A stretch of DNA of 64,000 nucleotides from Shinella kummerowiae (GTDB taxonomy: Bacteria > Pseudomonadota > Alphaproteobacteria > Rhizobiales > Rhizobiaceae), in contig NZ_WUMK01000007.1 in NCBI RefSeq assembly GCF_009827055.1, forward strand, positions 356,472 to 420,471, in the 5' to 3' direction. Below are positions 8,499-18,010 of this stretch, one piece after another. Numbering within the stretch: the first letter of the stretch is position 1; each line of letters begins with the position of its first letter. The notes beneath the pieces were generated by a model. That model did no database searches. It had not been told where the DNA came from and was given only the letters and a program-made list of their open reading frames with translations. The position numbers and the translations under genes are program-made.

Positions 8499-8654
8499 AT
8501 GTCGAAAATCCTTCCAGCACTTCTCCTCGCCGTCATGCTGCTGCACCTCATCCGGCCGATCGGTCTGCCGGGGCTGAAGCGGCGCGCGGACTTCTGGAAG
8601 ATCGCCGTTGTCGCCATCGTGCTGATGATGCTGACGGTGCTTGTCAGGCCCTGA
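8499..8654 (+). CDS. Small membrane protein, two hydrophobic segments
   Basis: A 51-codon frame starts ATG at 8499 and ends TGA at 8654. It encodes a hydrophobic N-terminal segment (ILPALLLAVMLLHLI), a basic loop (GLKRRADFWK) and a second hydrophobic segment (IAVVAIVLMMLTVLV). It lies divergently from the MFS gene. GAAAGG sits 6 bases before the ATG. I do not recognise the family; the two-helix layout argues for a real inner-membrane miniprotein. Confidence 0.6.
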   Translation: MSKILPALLLAVMLLHLIRPIGLPGLKRRADFWKIAVVAIVLMMLTVLVRP

Positions 8655-8701
8655 ACACCTCTTCCAGGAGGGGAGGCTCTCCTTAACCCACCGCTACGTC
8701 T

Positions 8702-8777
8702 CCGTCGTCATGGTCGGGCTTGACCCGACCATCCATCCGCGGGTGGTGGATCCTCGGGTCAAGCCCGAGGATGACGG
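8702..8777. repeat. Intergenic palindrome, copy 1 (GGGCTTGACCC type)
   Basis: Two half-elements face each other: GTCATGGTCGGGCTTGACC and GGTCAAGCCCGAGGATGAC. The same element recurs at 22578-22646. It folds into a long hairpin in RNA from either strand. Confidence 0.75.
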
Positions 8778-8810
8778 AAGAGGGAGGTACAGATCAAAAT
8801 CGCTGAAACG

Positions 8811-8836
8811 CAAAAGGGCCACCCGAAGGTGGCCCC
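8811..8836 (-). terminator. Terminator after the 24-codon frame
   Basis: On the minus strand GGGCCACC, a TTCG loop and GGTGGCCC are followed by TTTT. It would end transcription of pgk plus the small frame at 8890-8964. Confidence 0.7.
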
Positions 8837-8889
8837 CATGAGGTTTGGTCCGGCGTGGACCCGGGCCTTTGGGCCCGAAGGAAGGCGTG

Positions 8890-8964
8890 TCAGAACGAGG
8901 GCTGCCTCGTTTCGTTCACCACAATTCCCATGCCCGAAGCCAAGACCGAAATCTCATTAGACAT
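8890..8964 (-). CDS. Putative 24-residue microprotein or leader downstream of pgk
   Basis: The frame MSNEISVLASGMG...RQPSF is preceded by a near-ideal ribosome binding site, AAGGAAGGTGATCC directly before the ATG. It lies 77 bases after pgk on the same strand and 54 bases before a terminator. Such signals around so short a frame are unlikely by chance. I do not recognise the peptide; it has no membrane segment or cysteine. It could be a small regulator or a translated part of the pgk 3' untranslated region. Confidence 0.5.
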   Translation of the reverse strand: MSNEISVLASGMGIVVNETRQPSF

Positions 8965-9041
8965 TGGATCACCTTCCTTTCTGTTCGTTGATACTGACCA
9001 GAAATGTAAGCGATCCGTGGCGGAGCGCAAGCCCCCCGCCG

Positions 9042-10241
9042 TTATTTCTGCTGATGCAGGATATCTACGCCCGGCAGCGGCTTGCCTTCCATCCATTCCA
9101 GGAAGGCGCCGCCGGCGGTCGAAACATAGGTGAAATCGTCCGCAACGCCGGCATGGTTGAGGGCTGCAACCGTATCGCCACCGCCGGCGACGGAGACCAG
9201 TTTGCCTTCCCTTGTGCGGGCGGCGGCATGTTTGGCGGCCGACACCGTCGCCGTATCGAACGGGGCGATTTCGAAGGCGCCGAGCGGGCCGTTCCAGACG
9301 AGCGTGGTGGCGCGGGAGATCCAGGCATTGACCGCCTCGATCGTCTTCGGGCCGACATCGAGCATCATCGCGTCGGCCGGAATGGCATTGACATTGACCA
9401 CTTCGTTCTCGGCATTCGCCTTGAACTCGCGGGCCACGACGCCGTCGTCCGGCAGCACGATGGCGCAGCCGGCCGTCGCCGCCTCGATCATGATCTGCTT
9501 GGCGGTTTCGGCGAGGTCGTGCTCGCAGAGCGACTTGCCGACATTGGTGCCGCGGGCGGCGAGGAAGGTGTTGGCCATGCCGCCGCCGATGACCAGCGCA
9601 TCGACCTTCTTCACGAGGTTCATGAGCAGGTCGATCTTGGTGGACACCTTGGCGCCGCCGACGATCGCCACGACCGGGCGGACCGGGTTGCCGAGACCCT
9701 TTTCCAGGGCTTCAAGCTCGGCCTGCATGGTGCGGCCGGCATAGGCGGGCAGCAGGTGGGCGAGGCCCTCGGTCGAGGCATGAGCACGATGGGCGGCGGA
9801 AAAGGCATCGTTGACGTAGATGTCGCCGTTCGCCGCGAGGGCGGCGGTGAAATCCGGGTTGTTCTTCTCTTCGCCCTTGTGGAAGCGGGTGTTTTCGAGA
9901 AGCAGGATACCGCCATTGTCGAGGGCGGCGATGGCGGCTGCGGCCGTCTCGCCGATGCAGTCGGAGGCGAAATGCACTTTCGTGCCGAGCACGTCGTTGA
10001 CGGCGGGAAGAATCTGCTCCAGCGACATGTCGGCGACGACCGCGCCCTGCGGGCGACCGAAATGGGCAAGCAGGATGACCTTGGCGCCCTTCTTCGACAG
10101 TTCCAGGATCGTCGGGGCGACGCGCTCGATGCGGGTCGCGTCGGTGACCTTGCCGTCCTTGACGGGCACGTTGAGATCGACGCGGACGAGCACGCGCTTG
10201 CCGGCGATGTCGGTGAGGTTGTCGAGGGTTTTGAAGGTCAT
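9042..10241 (-). CDS. pgk: Phosphoglycerate kinase
   Basis: This 399-residue enzyme makes ATP from 1,3-bisphosphoglycerate in lower glycolysis, or runs backward in gluconeogenesis. Hallmarks are [13 protein letters not shown] near the N-terminus, [14 protein letters not shown] in the middle and GGGDTVAAL near the C-terminus. I start at the ATG of MTFKTLDNL; the frame to 10292 runs into the gap terminator. It follows gap and tkt on the same strand, but a terminator before pgk suggests it is partly expressed from its own promoter. Confidence 0.97.
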   Translation of the reverse strand: MTFKTLDNLTDIAGKRVLVRVDLNVPVKDGKVTDATRIERVAPTILELSKKGAKVILLAHFGRPQGAVVADMSLEQILPAVNDVLGTKVHFASDCIGETAAAAIAALDNGGILLLENTRFHKGEEKNNPDFTAALAANGDIYVNDAFSAAHRAHASTEGLAHLLPAYAGRTMQAELEALEKGLGNPVRPVVAIVGGAKVSTKIDLLMNLVKKVDALVIGGGMANTFLAARGTNVGKSLCEHDLAETAKQIMIEAATAGCAIVLPDDGVVAREFKANAENEVVNVNAIPADAMMLDVGPKTIEAVNAWISRATTLVWNGPLGAFEIAPFDTATVSAAKHAAARTREGKLVSVAGGGDTVAALNHAGVADDFTYVSTAGGAFLEWMEGKPLPGVDILHQQK

Positions 10242-10273
10242 GGGCCGCTCCGGGACTATCTGTCGTCTGGTCA

Positions 10274-10306
10274 AGAAAAAACACCCGGACATCGCTGCCC
10301 GGGTGT
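10274..10306 (-). terminator. Terminator between gap and pgk
   Basis: On the minus strand CACCCGG, a 10-base loop and CCGGGTG are followed by a T6 run. It lies 15 bases after the gap stop. Confidence 0.75.
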
Positions 10307-10319
10307 TTCGTGTTTCTGC

Positions 10320-11321
10320 TTAGATCAGCTTGCCGAACGCAACGGCCGTGTCGGACATGCGGTTCGAGAAGCCCCATTCGTTGTCGTACCAGGACAGGAT
10401 GCGAACGAGGTTGCCGTCGAGAACCTTGGTCTGGTCGGCGGCGAAGTTCGACGAGTTGCTGTCGTGGTTGAAGTCGATGGAGACGAGCGGGCCGGTGACA
10501 TAGTCGAGGATGCCCTTGAGTTCGCCTTCGGCGGCTTCCTTGATGGCAGCGTTGACTTCTTCAGCGGTGACGTTGCGCGACGGCACGAACTTCAGGTCGA
10601 CGACCGAGACGTTCGGGGTCGGCACGCGGATCGCCGAACCGTCGAGCTTGCCGGCGAGCTGCGGCAGCACGAGGCCGACGGCCTTGGCGGCACCCGTCGA
10701 GGTCGGGATCATGGAGAGCGCTGCCGCGCGGGCGCGGTAGAGGTCCTTGTGCATGGTGTCGAGCGTCGGCTGGTCACCCGTGTAGGAGTGGATCGTCGTC
10801 ATGTAGCCCTTCTCGATGCCGAAGGCCTTGTCGAGAATGTAGGCAACCGGCGCCAGGCAGTTCGTCGTGCAGGACGCGTTCGAGATGACGCGGTCGTCCT
10901 TGGTCAGCGTGTTGTGGTTGACGCCGAAGACGATCGTCTTGTCGGCATTGTCGCACGGTGCGGAGACGATGACGCGCTTGGAGCCGTTGGCGAGATGCGC
11001 GCCGGCCTTTTCCTTCGTCGTGAACAGGCCGGTGCATTCCAGCGCGATGTCGACGTCGCTCCAGGGCAGTTCCTTCGGATCGCGGATGGCGGTGACGCGG
11101 ATCGGGCCGCGGCCGACGTCGATCGTGTCGCCGGAAACGGTGACGGTGCCCGGGAACTTGCCGTGGACGGAATCGTAGCGGACGAGATGCGCATTGGTCT
11201 CGACCGGGCCGAGGTCGTTGACGGCGACGACTTCGATGTCGGTGCGGCCGGATTCGACGATGGCGCGGAGCACGTTGCGGCCGATGCGGCCAAAACCGTT
11301 GATGGCAACTTTCACAGTCAT
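10320..11321 (-). CDS. gap: Glyceraldehyde-3-phosphate dehydrogenase, type I
   Basis: The 333-residue enzyme oxidises glyceraldehyde 3-phosphate with NAD. It shows the N-terminal NAD fold ([13 protein letters not shown]), the catalytic [12 protein letters not shown] with the active cysteine, and the C-terminal [19 protein letters not shown] precedes the ATG. A GC-rich hairpin without a T run (11361-11383) separates it from tkt and may stabilise the message. Confidence 0.97.
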   Translation of the reverse strand: MTVKVAINGFGRIGRNVLRAIVESGRTDIEVVAVNDLGPVETNAHLVRYDSVHGKFPGTVTVSGDTIDVGRGPIRVTAIRDPKELPWSDVDIALECTGLFTTKEKAGAHLANGSKRVIVSAPCDNADKTIVFGVNHNTLTKDDRVISNASCTTNCLAPVAYILDKAFGIEKGYMTTIHSYTGDQPTLDTMHKDLYRARAAALSMIPTSTGAAKAVGLVLPQLAGKLDGSAIRVPTPNVSVVDLKFVPSRNVTAEEVNAAIKEAAEGELKGILDYVTGPLVSIDFNHDSNSSNFAADQTKVLDGNLVRILSWYDNEWGFSNRMSDTAVAFGKLI

Positions 11322-11391
11322 TTGGGGTCTCTCCCTATGGATAATCTGTTTGCGAAGTCAGGGCGCGGCGGGAGGCCGCGCCCGACGGGCA

Positions 11392-13374
11392 TCAGCCGAG
11401 CTTGGCTTCCGCAGCGGCGACGACAGCTTCCGGCGTGATGCCGAAGTGCTTGTAGAGTTCCTTGTAGGGACCCGATGCGCCGAAGGAGGACATGCCGACG
11501 AAGATGCCGTCCGAACCGATGAAGTGATCCCAGCCCTGGCGGATGCCGGCTTCGACGGCGATCTTGACCGGCGAGTTGCCGATAACGGCCTTCTGGTAAG
11601 CTTCCGGCTGCTCGGCGAACAGCTCGACGCAGGGTACGGAGACGACACGGGTCGAGATGCCCTTGGCCGACAGCGCCTGCTGCGCCTTCACGGCGATCTC
11701 GATTTCCGAGCCGGAGGCGAAGATCGTCACCTTGGCGTCGCTGGCCGAAACCAGATCGTAGGCGCCGCGGGCCGAGAGGTTTTCTTCCTCGTATTCCAGG
11801 CGTACCGGCATCAGGTTCTGGCGGGTGAGCGCAATCGCCGACGGACGGTTGTGGCTTTCGAGCGCCAGCTGCCAGACCTCTGCCGTTTCCGTGGCGTCGG
11901 CCGGGCGGAAGACCAGCAGATTCGGAATGGCGCGCAGTGCCGCCATGTGCTCGACCGGCTGGTGCGTCGGGCCGTCTTCGCCGAGACCGATGGAATCATG
12001 CGTCAGGACGTGGATGACGCGGATGCCCATCAGTGCGGCAAGGCGGATCGACGGACGGCAGTAGTCCGAGAAGATCAGGAAGCCGCCGGAATAGGGAATG
12101 AGGCCGCCATGCAGCGCCATGCCGTTCATCGCCGCCGCCATGCCGTGCTCGCGCACGCCGTAGTGGATGTAGCGGCCGGAGAAATCCGTAGGCGTGATCG
12201 ACTTGGTCTGGCTCGTCTTGGTGTTGTTCGAGCCGGTCAGGTCGGCCGAGCCGCCGATGGTTTCGAGAAGAACGCCGTTGATGACTTCCAGCGCGTCCTC
12301 GGAGGCCTTGCGGGTCGCCGGGTTCGGCTTGGTTTCGGCAAGCTTCTTCTTGTAGGCCGAAATCGCCGGGTCGAGGCCGCTTTCGAGTTCGCCGGCGAAG
12401 CGGCGGACGAACTGGGCCTTCTTCTCGGCTTCCGTCTTCTCGAGGCGCGCGTCCCATTCCTTGTGGGCCTTCGTGGAGCGAAGACCGGCAAGGCGCCAGG
12501 CGTCCAGCACGTCGGAGGGAACAGCGAAGGCTTCCGATTCCCAGTTCAGCGCCTTGCGGGTGGCGGCGATTTCCTCGGCGCCGAGCGGCGAGCCATGCAC
12601 CTTGTGCGTGCCGGCCTTGTTCGGCGCGCCGAAGCCGATCGTCGTCTTACAGGCGATCATCGTCGGCTTGTCGGACTTCTGGGCTTCCTCGATGGCAGCG
12701 GCGATCGCGTCCGGATCATGGCCGTCGACGGCGATCGTGTGCCACTGGCAGGCGCGGAAGCGGGCGTGCTGGTCGGTCGAGTCGGCAATCGAGATCGGGC
12801 CGTCGATCGAGATGTTGTTGTCGTCCCAGAACACGATCAGCTTGTTGAGCTTCAGGTGGCCGGCGAGCGCGATTGCTTCCTGGCTGATGCCCTCCATGAG
12901 GCAGCCGTCGCCGGCGATCACGTAGGTGTAGTGCTCCATGAGGTCGGCGCCGAACTCGTCGCGCAGCTTGCGTTCGGCAAGCGCCATGCCGACGGCGTTG
13001 GCGATGCCCTGGCCGAGCGGGCCGGTCGTCGTCTCGATGCCGGCGGCGTGGCCGTATTCCGGATGGCCCGCGGTGCGCGCGCCGAGCTGACGGAAATTCT
13101 TGATCTCGTCGATCGTGATGTCCTCATAACCCGTCAGATAGAGCAGCGAGTAGAGGAGCATGGAGCCGTGGCCGGCCGACAGCACGAAGCGGTCGCGGTT
13201 CGGCCAGGACGGGGTTTTCGGATCGAAGGAGAGAAAGCGGGTGAAAAGAACCGTTGCGATGTCTGCTGCGCCCATGGGCAGGCCGGGGTGACCGGAGTTC
13301 GCCTTTTCCACGGCATCCATGGAAAGGAAGCGAATTGCGTTCGCCATCCGGTCGTGTTTTTCGCGAGAGATCAT
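11392..13374 (-). CDS. tkt: Transketolase
   Basis: The 660-residue thiamine-diphosphate enzyme moves two-carbon units between sugar phosphates. Motifs run in order: [12 protein letters not shown], the cofactor-binding GDGCLMEG, the DDNNISIDG stretch, and [13 protein letters not shown] of the pyrimidine domain. I start at [10 protein letters not shown] (ATG 13374); the upstream 16 codons lack a ribosome site. With gap and pgk downstream, this forms a leftward central carbon block. Confidence 0.96.
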   Translation of the reverse strand: MISREKHDRMANAIRFLSMDAVEKANSGHPGLPMGAADIATVLFTRFLSFDPKTPSWPNRDRFVLSAGHGSMLLYSLLYLTGYEDITIDEIKNFRQLGARTAGHPEYGHAAGIETTTGPLGQGIANAVGMALAERKLRDEFGADLMEHYTYVIAGDGCLMEGISQEAIALAGHLKLNKLIVFWDDNNISIDGPISIADSTDQHARFRACQWHTIAVDGHDPDAIAAAIEEAQKSDKPTMIACKTTIGFGAPNKAGTHKVHGSPLGAEEIAATRKALNWESEAFAVPSDVLDAWRLAGLRSTKAHKEWDARLEKTEAEKKAQFVRRFAGELESGLDPAISAYKKKLAETKPNPATRKASEDALEVINGVLLETIGGSADLTGSNNTKTSQTKSITPTDFSGRYIHYGVREHGMAAAMNGMALHGGLIPYSGGFLIFSDYCRPSIRLAALMGIRVIHVLTHDSIGLGEDGPTHQPVEHMAALRAIPNLLVFRPADATETAEVWQLALESHNRPSAIALTRQNLMPVRLEYEEENLSARGAYDLVSASDAKVTIFASGSEIEIAVKAQQALSAKGISTRVVSVPCVELFAEQPEAYQKAVIGNSPVKIAVEAGIRQGWDHFIGSDGIFVGMSSFGASGPYKELYKHFGITPEAVVAAAEAKLG

Positions 13375-13702
13375 GACTGTTCCGTATTCTTCGGAGTGTT
13401 GGGCCCGGTGCCTTTCGAGCATCGGTTAGGAAGCGGGAGACACATAGCAGGTGCGCCGTCGGAGTCAACGAATTCGGCCGTTTTTCCGGCCTTTGCGGGC
13501 CAATTCCGGTGGCTTTTTTAGCGTTTCCTACAGCGTGCGGCCGGCCGATTTCGCAACCGATTTAAACGCTGATCCACAGCGGCTTTGCGGCGCCTTGCGG
13601 CCTGCTGTTGACGCTGCCGCCCGCTGTTGAATACTGTCAAGGCGAGAGAACCGGCGTTGGCGGCGGCGATTCGCGTATTTTGAGAGTGCCGGTGAAGGCT
13701 TT

Positions 13703-13975
13703 ATGACGAACGGGGAAATAGTCAGGGTGGCGATCGAGGAGCTTCGCAGAGCGATCAGCGCCCTCGACAATGCGCTCGACATGCGCTTTGACCGCGAGCG
13801 TGACCATGGCGAGGTTGAGGGCGAGGTTCGCCGCGTCAACACCGACCGGTCGCGGCTTGCCCAGGAACTGGACCAGTCCGAATTCCGCGCCAATCGCCTG
13901 GAGGAGGTCAACCGGGAGGTTTCCCGCCGGCTCGTGACGGCCATGGAAACGATCCGGGCCGTGCTGGACCGTTAG
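13703..13975 (+). CDS. DUF4164 family coiled-coil protein
   Basis: The 90-residue product is almost wholly helical and charged, with heptad-like spacing, and has no membrane segment. It matches the DUF4164 pattern of small proteins found just before zapA in rhizobia. That position suggests a link to cell division. No biochemical role is known to me. Confidence 0.75.
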   Translation: MTNGEIVRVAIEELRRAISALDNALDMRFDRERDHGEVEGEVRRVNTDRSRLAQELDQSEFRANRLEEVNREVSRRLVTAMETIRAVLDR

Positions 13976-14038
13976 AGCAACTCCGGAAAAAGTGCGGGCT
14001 ACGTGGTTTTTCGTCCGGAATTGCGTCAAACCAGAGCG
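13974..14038. repeat. Intergenic palindromic element (TCCGGAAAAA type)
   Basis: The arms CTCCGGAAAAA and TTTTTCGTCCGGAAT face each other around about 14 bases, with flanks AGAGCAA and GCGTCAAACCAGAG. This is the look of a short repeat dispersed in rhizobial intergenic DNA. It begins at the DUF4164 stop codon. Confidence 0.6.
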
Positions 14039-14075
14039 TTAACCGCCCGCTTTCCCCGCAATCAGGATATTTCGC

Positions 14076-14447
14076 ATGGCACAGGTAACCGTACAGATCG
14101 ATGGCAAGGCCTATCGCATGGCCTGCGAGGAGGGGCAGGAGGCGCATCTTGAAGAGCTTGCCGCCGGCTTCGATCGGTATGTTGTGCACCTGAAGGAGCA
14201 GTTCGGCGAGATCGGCGATCTGCGGCTGACCGTTATGGCCGGTATCATGGTGATGGACGAGCTGAACGAAACCAGCCGCCGCCTGACCAAGCTGGAAAAG
14301 GAAACCGAAGAGTTGCGCAAGGGCCGGGAAGGCGTGCTCGACGAGGTTGCCAAGGGCGAGGATGCGATCGCGCAGGCGCTCGGCGAACTGACCAGTCAGA
14401 TCCAGGGCATGGCGGCAAAACTTTCCGGCAAGCCCCCGGTCAACTGA
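14076..14447 (+). CDS. zapA: Cell division protein ZapA
   Basis: The 123-residue protein has the ZapA N-terminal fold (VTVQIDGKAYRMACEEGQE) followed by a long coiled coil (about residues 60-105). ZapA tetramers bundle FtsZ protofilaments at mid-cell. Its place directly before 6S RNA is the conserved order in many proteobacteria. The start ATG follows the short intergenic repeat. Confidence 0.9.
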   Translation: MAQVTVQIDGKAYRMACEEGQEAHLEELAAGFDRYVVHLKEQFGEIGDLRLTVMAGIMVMDELNETSRRLTKLEKETEELRKGREGVLDEVAKGEDAIAQALGELTSQIQGMAAKLSGKPPVN

Positions 14448-14493
14448 CCGGCAGAAATGCCACTGGCGAAGACGCCACTTTCATCCTATATGT

Positions 14494-14655
14494 CGGATGC
14501 GGTCTGCGCCTCTCGACAGGAACCACAATCCCTGGGGCCATACTCGATCCAAAGGGAGCTGTCCCTGACCAGGCCCGTGGGCTTGGACATATGGCGCCCA
14601 CCTACGTTTGTAGGCACCCAGGATCGTAAACCTCCATCGGTTGCGTGGATCGTAC
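14494..14655 (+). ncRNA. ssrS: 6S RNA
   Basis: The stretch shows the 6S layout: a 5' strand GATGCGGTCTGCGCC closing with GGTTGCGTGGATC near the 3' end, a large central bubble, and the rhizobial 6S segments CGACAGGAACCACAATCCC and TTGGACATATGGCGCCC. 6S RNA binds the sigma-70 holoenzyme and mimics an open promoter. It sits 46 bases after zapA, the usual place. A CCTATAT-like -10 lies at 14485. Ends are estimates. Confidence 0.88.
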
Positions 14656-14750
14656 TTTTCCCTTTTTGCTCTTCCATATCGAAATCGCACCGGCCTCGTC
14701 GTTCCTGAGGGTGGCGGCGATCGTATAGTTTCGGCTCGTTGGGAGACAAA

Positions 14751-15380
14751 ATGAAGCGTTTTTCATTGTGCCTGCTTGGCATCTTGATGCTTGCAGGCCT
14801 AAGCGGCTGCGTGGTGTCGCGGCGCTCGATCACTGTTGCTGTACCGATGGAGAAAGTCGATATTACCTATTCCGTTGCCTGGGGGTGGGGAATGGAAGAG
14901 CGACTTTCAATTGCTCCCGAAGGATCCTTGTTTTCCAGTGTTTCGACCAATTGGGAGGACATCTGGGATAAGCCGTACAATTCGGGCATGACGGTTTATC
15001 GGTCCAAAGATGGTCAGTTTCTCTACATCGGCCTTAGCATCCGGCTCTATCGCTACGATGTGGAGGCTGGGACGATGAAAGCTTTCTGCTATTCTCGGGA
15101 CGCTGTGGCTTTTACACCTCTCGGCAAGCAACTTGCCGCCGTCTCGTTTACTGAACACGAAGCAATCGATCCACAAAGGCAGGAACGGTTGGACTATGTC
15201 GATCCTGCTTTGAAGGGTGAGATTTCTGCAAGCTCGCCGCAGTCGCGCTACTACTCAGGTTTGGAATATCTTGGCCGGTTCGGGGTCGAGCGTGCCAAGG
15301 GACGTGGATCGGATGTCGGTTTCGAGCCTTCCGACAAAGTTTCGGAACCGCGTCTGGGACTCGGTGGAACCTGCGGCTAA
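14751..15380 (+). CDS. Putative lipoprotein, unknown function
   Basis: The 209-residue product starts MKRFSLCLLGILML and has a lipobox ending LSGC near residue 20, so it should be lipidated and exported. The mature part is rich in tyrosine and serine, with no domain I recognise. GGGAGA precedes the ATG at 14751. Its base composition looks less GC-rich than its neighbours, and it interrupts the common 6S RNA-fau neighbourhood, so recent acquisition is possible. Confidence 0.65.
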   Translation: MKRFSLCLLGILMLAGLSGCVVSRRSITVAVPMEKVDITYSVAWGWGMEERLSIAPEGSLFSSVSTNWEDIWDKPYNSGMTVYRSKDGQFLYIGLSIRLYRYDVEAGTMKAFCYSRDAVAFTPLGKQLAAVSFTEHEAIDPQRQERLDYVDPALKGEISASSPQSRYYSGLEYLGRFGVERAKGRGSDVGFEPSDKVSEPRLGLGGTCG

Positions 15381-15394
15381 GCCTGGGATACTCA

Positions 15395-15424
15395 AAGAAA
15401 AGGCCGCCTCAAGGGCGGCCTTCG
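15395..15424. terminator. Bidirectional terminator, lipoprotein gene and tal
   Basis: The arms AGGCCGCC and GGCGGCCT enclose TCAAG. The minus-strand side ends in TTTTCTTT and is the stronger terminator, serving tal. Confidence 0.75.
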
Positions 15425-15448
15425 TATTTCCAAGACTGTGGGCGAGCC

Positions 15449-16411
15449 TTACGCAGCCGCCTTCAGTTCCTTGTCGATCATCGCGCGCAGGCTGCCGAGG
15501 TCCTTGGCGAAGGCGCGGATGCCTTCGGAGAGCTTTTCGGTGGCCATGGCGTCTTCGTTCAGCATCCAGCGGAAGGTTTTTTCGTCGATCTTGATCGGCG
15601 AGACCTTGGCGGCCTTTTCCGGCGACAGCTTGCGCTCCAGCGTGCCTTCGGCGGCGTCGAGTTCTTCGAGCAGCGCCGGGCTGATGGTCAGGCGGTCGCA
15701 GCCGGCGAGGGCTTCGATTTCGCCGGTGTTGCGGAACGAGGCGCCCATGACGATCGTGTTGATGCCGTTGGACTTGTAGTAGTCGTAGATCGCGCGGACC
15801 GACAGCACGCCCGGATCTTCCTCGGCGGTGAACGTCTTGCCGCTCGCCTTGACGTGCCAGTCGAGGATACGGCCGACGAAGGGCGAGATGAGGAAGGCGC
15901 CGGCATCGGCGCAGGCGATCGCCTGGGCCTTGTTGAAGAGCAGCGTCAGGTTGCAGTCGATGCCGTCCTTCTGGAGCACTTCCGCGGCGCGGATGCCTTC
16001 CCAGGTGGAAGCGAGCTTGATGAGGATGCGGTCGCGGGTGATGCCGCGCGCCTCATAGGCCTTGATGATCTCGCGGCCCTTGGCAATCGAGGCTTCCGTG
16101 TCGAAGGACAGGTCGGCGTCGACTTCGGTCGAGACGCGACCCGGCACGAGTTCGGAGAGCGCTGCGCCGACGGAGATGGCGAGGCGATCGGCAACGGCCG
16201 AGACGACGCCGTCGTGATTGCCGCCCTGGGACTGACCCCAGCGGATCGCCTCGTTGACGGTATCGGCAAACATCGGCGTGCCGAGGGCCTTCAGGACGAT
16301 CGTCGGATTGGTGGTGCAATCGACCGGCTTCAGGCGGCGCACGGCTTCGATGTCGCCGGTGTCTGCCACGACGGTGGTCATCGCGCGGAGTTGTTCAAGC
16401 TTGGACGTCAT
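15449..16411 (-). CDS. tal: Transaldolase
   Basis: The 320-residue classical transaldolase moves dihydroxyacetone units in the non-oxidative pentose phosphate pathway. It shows [10 protein letters not shown] near the N-terminus, the Schiff-base lysine in [11 protein letters not shown], and [10 protein letters not shown] toward the C-terminus. It is divergent from a SorC-type regulator that may control it. Confidence 0.95.
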   Translation of the reverse strand: MTSKLEQLRAMTTVVADTGDIEAVRRLKPVDCTTNPTIVLKALGTPMFADTVNEAIRWGQSQGGNHDGVVSAVADRLAISVGAALSELVPGRVSTEVDADLSFDTEASIAKGREIIKAYEARGITRDRILIKLASTWEGIRAAEVLQKDGIDCNLTLLFNKAQAIACADAGAFLISPFVGRILDWHVKASGKTFTAEEDPGVLSVRAIYDYYKSNGINTIVMGASFRNTGEIEALAGCDRLTISPALLEELDAAEGTLERKLSPEKAAKVSPIKIDEKTFRWMLNEDAMATEKLSEGIRAFAKDLGSLRAMIDKELKAAA

Positions 16412-16617
16412 GTCGATATCCCGAAATGGTTGTTGCTGGGCCGCTTTCCCGAGAGAAATGCCAAGCCCTCCTCCATGTTGTTCGTGAAAGCGCGCTCGAC
16501 GACTGTGCTTCCTGTTTCAGTCGCCGCGCATGCTGGCACAACCAATCTGCCGACGGAAGGCCGCCAGCCGATCTGACGGGGACTATCCTCGCATCAGCGG
16601 GGGAAAGTCAAGCACTT

Positions 16618-16637
16618 TTGCTCAATCGTCTGAACAT
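16618..16637. promoter_or_regulatory. Operator candidate between tal and the SorC-type regulator
   Basis: TGCTCA and TGAACA form an imperfect inverted repeat 6 bases apart, in the divergent promoter region, 65 bases before the regulator start. SorC-type repressors often bind such sites near their own genes. No binding data exist here. Confidence 0.35.
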
Positions 16638-16701
16638 ATGTCGCATTTTCCATTTCGTGTGTTAAGGTGGCGCAGAACGATTGCAGACAGATGGAGGCGA
16701 C

Positions 16702-17688
16702 GTGACAAGGCTCCGGCGCGACACACACACGGCCTATTCGGAATCGGCCGCCCTGCGGCTCAGGGCCGCCTGGCTCTATTACAACCAGGGCCTCACCCAG
16801 AAGGACGTGGCGGAAAAGATCGGCGTCAGCCGCAGCACCGTCATCCGCATGCTCGACGAGGCGCTGAAGCGCTCCGAAGTGCAGATCTGGATCAACGAGG
16901 GCGTGGCCGATTGCGTCGAACTCGCCGTGCGCCTGGAGAAGGCCTACGGGCTGGATGAGGCCGTGGTGGTGCCGGCGGCGCAGAGCGCGGAGGCGACGGC
17001 AAAGGGCGTGGGGCTGGCGCTTGGCCAGTTCCTGACCGAGGCGATCCCGGACGATTGCACCATCGGTGTCGGCTGGGGGCGCACATTGACTGCCTCGCTC
17101 GCCAGTTTCCGCCCGGTGCGGCGGGAGCGCGTCAAGGTCGTCTCGCTGCTCGGCGGCGTGGTCGAGGCGCACCACATCAACCCGATCGAATATACCTGGC
17201 GGCTGGCGAGCCAGCTCGGCGCGGAATGTTACCTGTTCCTCGCGCCGCTGCTCGTCGATTCGCGGGAGACCAAGCGTAGCCTCATCGAGAAGTGCGGCCT
17301 GAAAACTCTGTTCGAACTGGCGGAGAACATGGATATCGCGGTGGTGAGCTGCGGCGATATCGGGCCGCGCGCCAGCTCTCTATCGCGCGATTTCATCGCC
17401 CGGCACGAGTTAGAGGAATTGATCGCGGCCGGCTGCGTCTGCGATACGATGTGCAATTTTCTGGATGCCGAAGGGCACACGATCGATCATCCGATCCGCC
17501 ACCGGGTCATGTCGATCGACCTCGAAACCGTGAGCAAGGCGCGTCATATCGTGCTGGTTTCGGGCGGCGCGCACCGGGCGCCGGCCATTCGCGCCACGAT
17601 CCGTCGCGTCGGCTGCAACACGCTGATCACCGACGAGGGGGCGGCGCAGGCCATGTTGCGGTTGGCCGAAACCTCCGCTGCTGCCTGA
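16702..17688 (+). CDS. SorC/DeoR-type sugar-binding transcriptional regulator
   Basis: The protein (328 residues) has an N-terminal helix-turn-helix (GLTQKDVAEKIGVSRSTVIRM, about residues 30-50). A SorC-type effector domain follows, with GVGWGRTL and LGGVVEAHHINP motifs; it binds phosphorylated sugars in this family. I chose GTG 16702 because GGAGG lies 5 bases upstream; a TTG at 16681 is possible but has no ribosome site. The inducer is unknown. The divergent tal gene makes a sugar phosphate the natural guess. Confidence 0.85.
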   Translation: MTRLRRDTHTAYSESAALRLRAAWLYYNQGLTQKDVAEKIGVSRSTVIRMLDEALKRSEVQIWINEGVADCVELAVRLEKAYGLDEAVVVPAAQSAEATAKGVGLALGQFLTEAIPDDCTIGVGWGRTLTASLASFRPVRRERVKVVSLLGGVVEAHHINPIEYTWRLASQLGAECYLFLAPLLVDSRETKRSLIEKCGLKTLFELAENMDIAVVSCGDIGPRASSLSRDFIARHELEELIAAGCVCDTMCNFLDAEGHTIDHPIRHRVMSIDLETVSKARHIVLVSGGAHRAPAIRATIRRVGCNTLITDEGAAQAMLRLAETSAAA

Positions 17689-17691
17689 GCG

Positions 17692-17916
17692 CTAAAGCAA
17701 GTCGAGGCGGATGGCGCGGGTGATCGCGCCCGTGATGTTGCGGGCGCCGAGTTTATCGATGGCGCTGCGCATGGCGTCTGCAACACGCGGCATAGCGAGA
17801 TCGGTTTCGAGCACGATATCGGCCGGCGTCCTGCCATTGGCGGCAAGTTCGAGACACCGTCTTTCGATTTCGGTCAATTCGGGGCGGCGGGAAAGGTCAT
17901 TTTCCGAGGACGTCAT
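17692..17916 (-). CDS. Small LuxR-type helix-turn-helix protein
   Basis: The 74-residue protein is little more than a GerE/LuxR DNA-binding domain (LTEIERRCLELAANGRTPADI, then VADAMRSAIDKLGARN). It has no receiver or ligand domain. Such lone domains act as DNA-binding regulators. It ends 3 bases from the converging SorC-type gene. The ribosome site is weak, so the start is uncertain. Confidence 0.65.
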   Translation of the reverse strand: MTSSENDLSRRPELTEIERRCLELAANGRTPADIVLETDLAMPRVADAMRSAIDKLGARNITGAITRAIRLDLL

Positions 17917-17971
17917 GCGCCCCGCTTAAAGGCAGACGTGCGACGCGCAAAGCGTAAGCCGCTTCAATGCT

Positions 17972-18010
17972 TAACGGGACACGGCCGTTTTTTGCCCTTG
18001 TGTCCCGTTA
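17972..18010. other. Perfect 11-bp inverted repeat before fau
   Basis: TAACGGGACAC and GTGTCCCGTTA are perfect arms 17 bases apart, with a T6 run in the loop. It lies between the small HTH gene (minus strand) and fau. It could be an operator pair or an RNA hairpin; nothing decides between these. Confidence 0.5.

Noticed and set aside
8964..11438. An 824-codon plus-strand open frame opposite pgk and gap
   Set aside because: It mirrors pgk and gap and shows no family motif; both opposite genes are certain.
11194..13521. A 775-codon plus-strand open frame opposite tkt
   Set aside because: It is a compositional shadow of transketolase.
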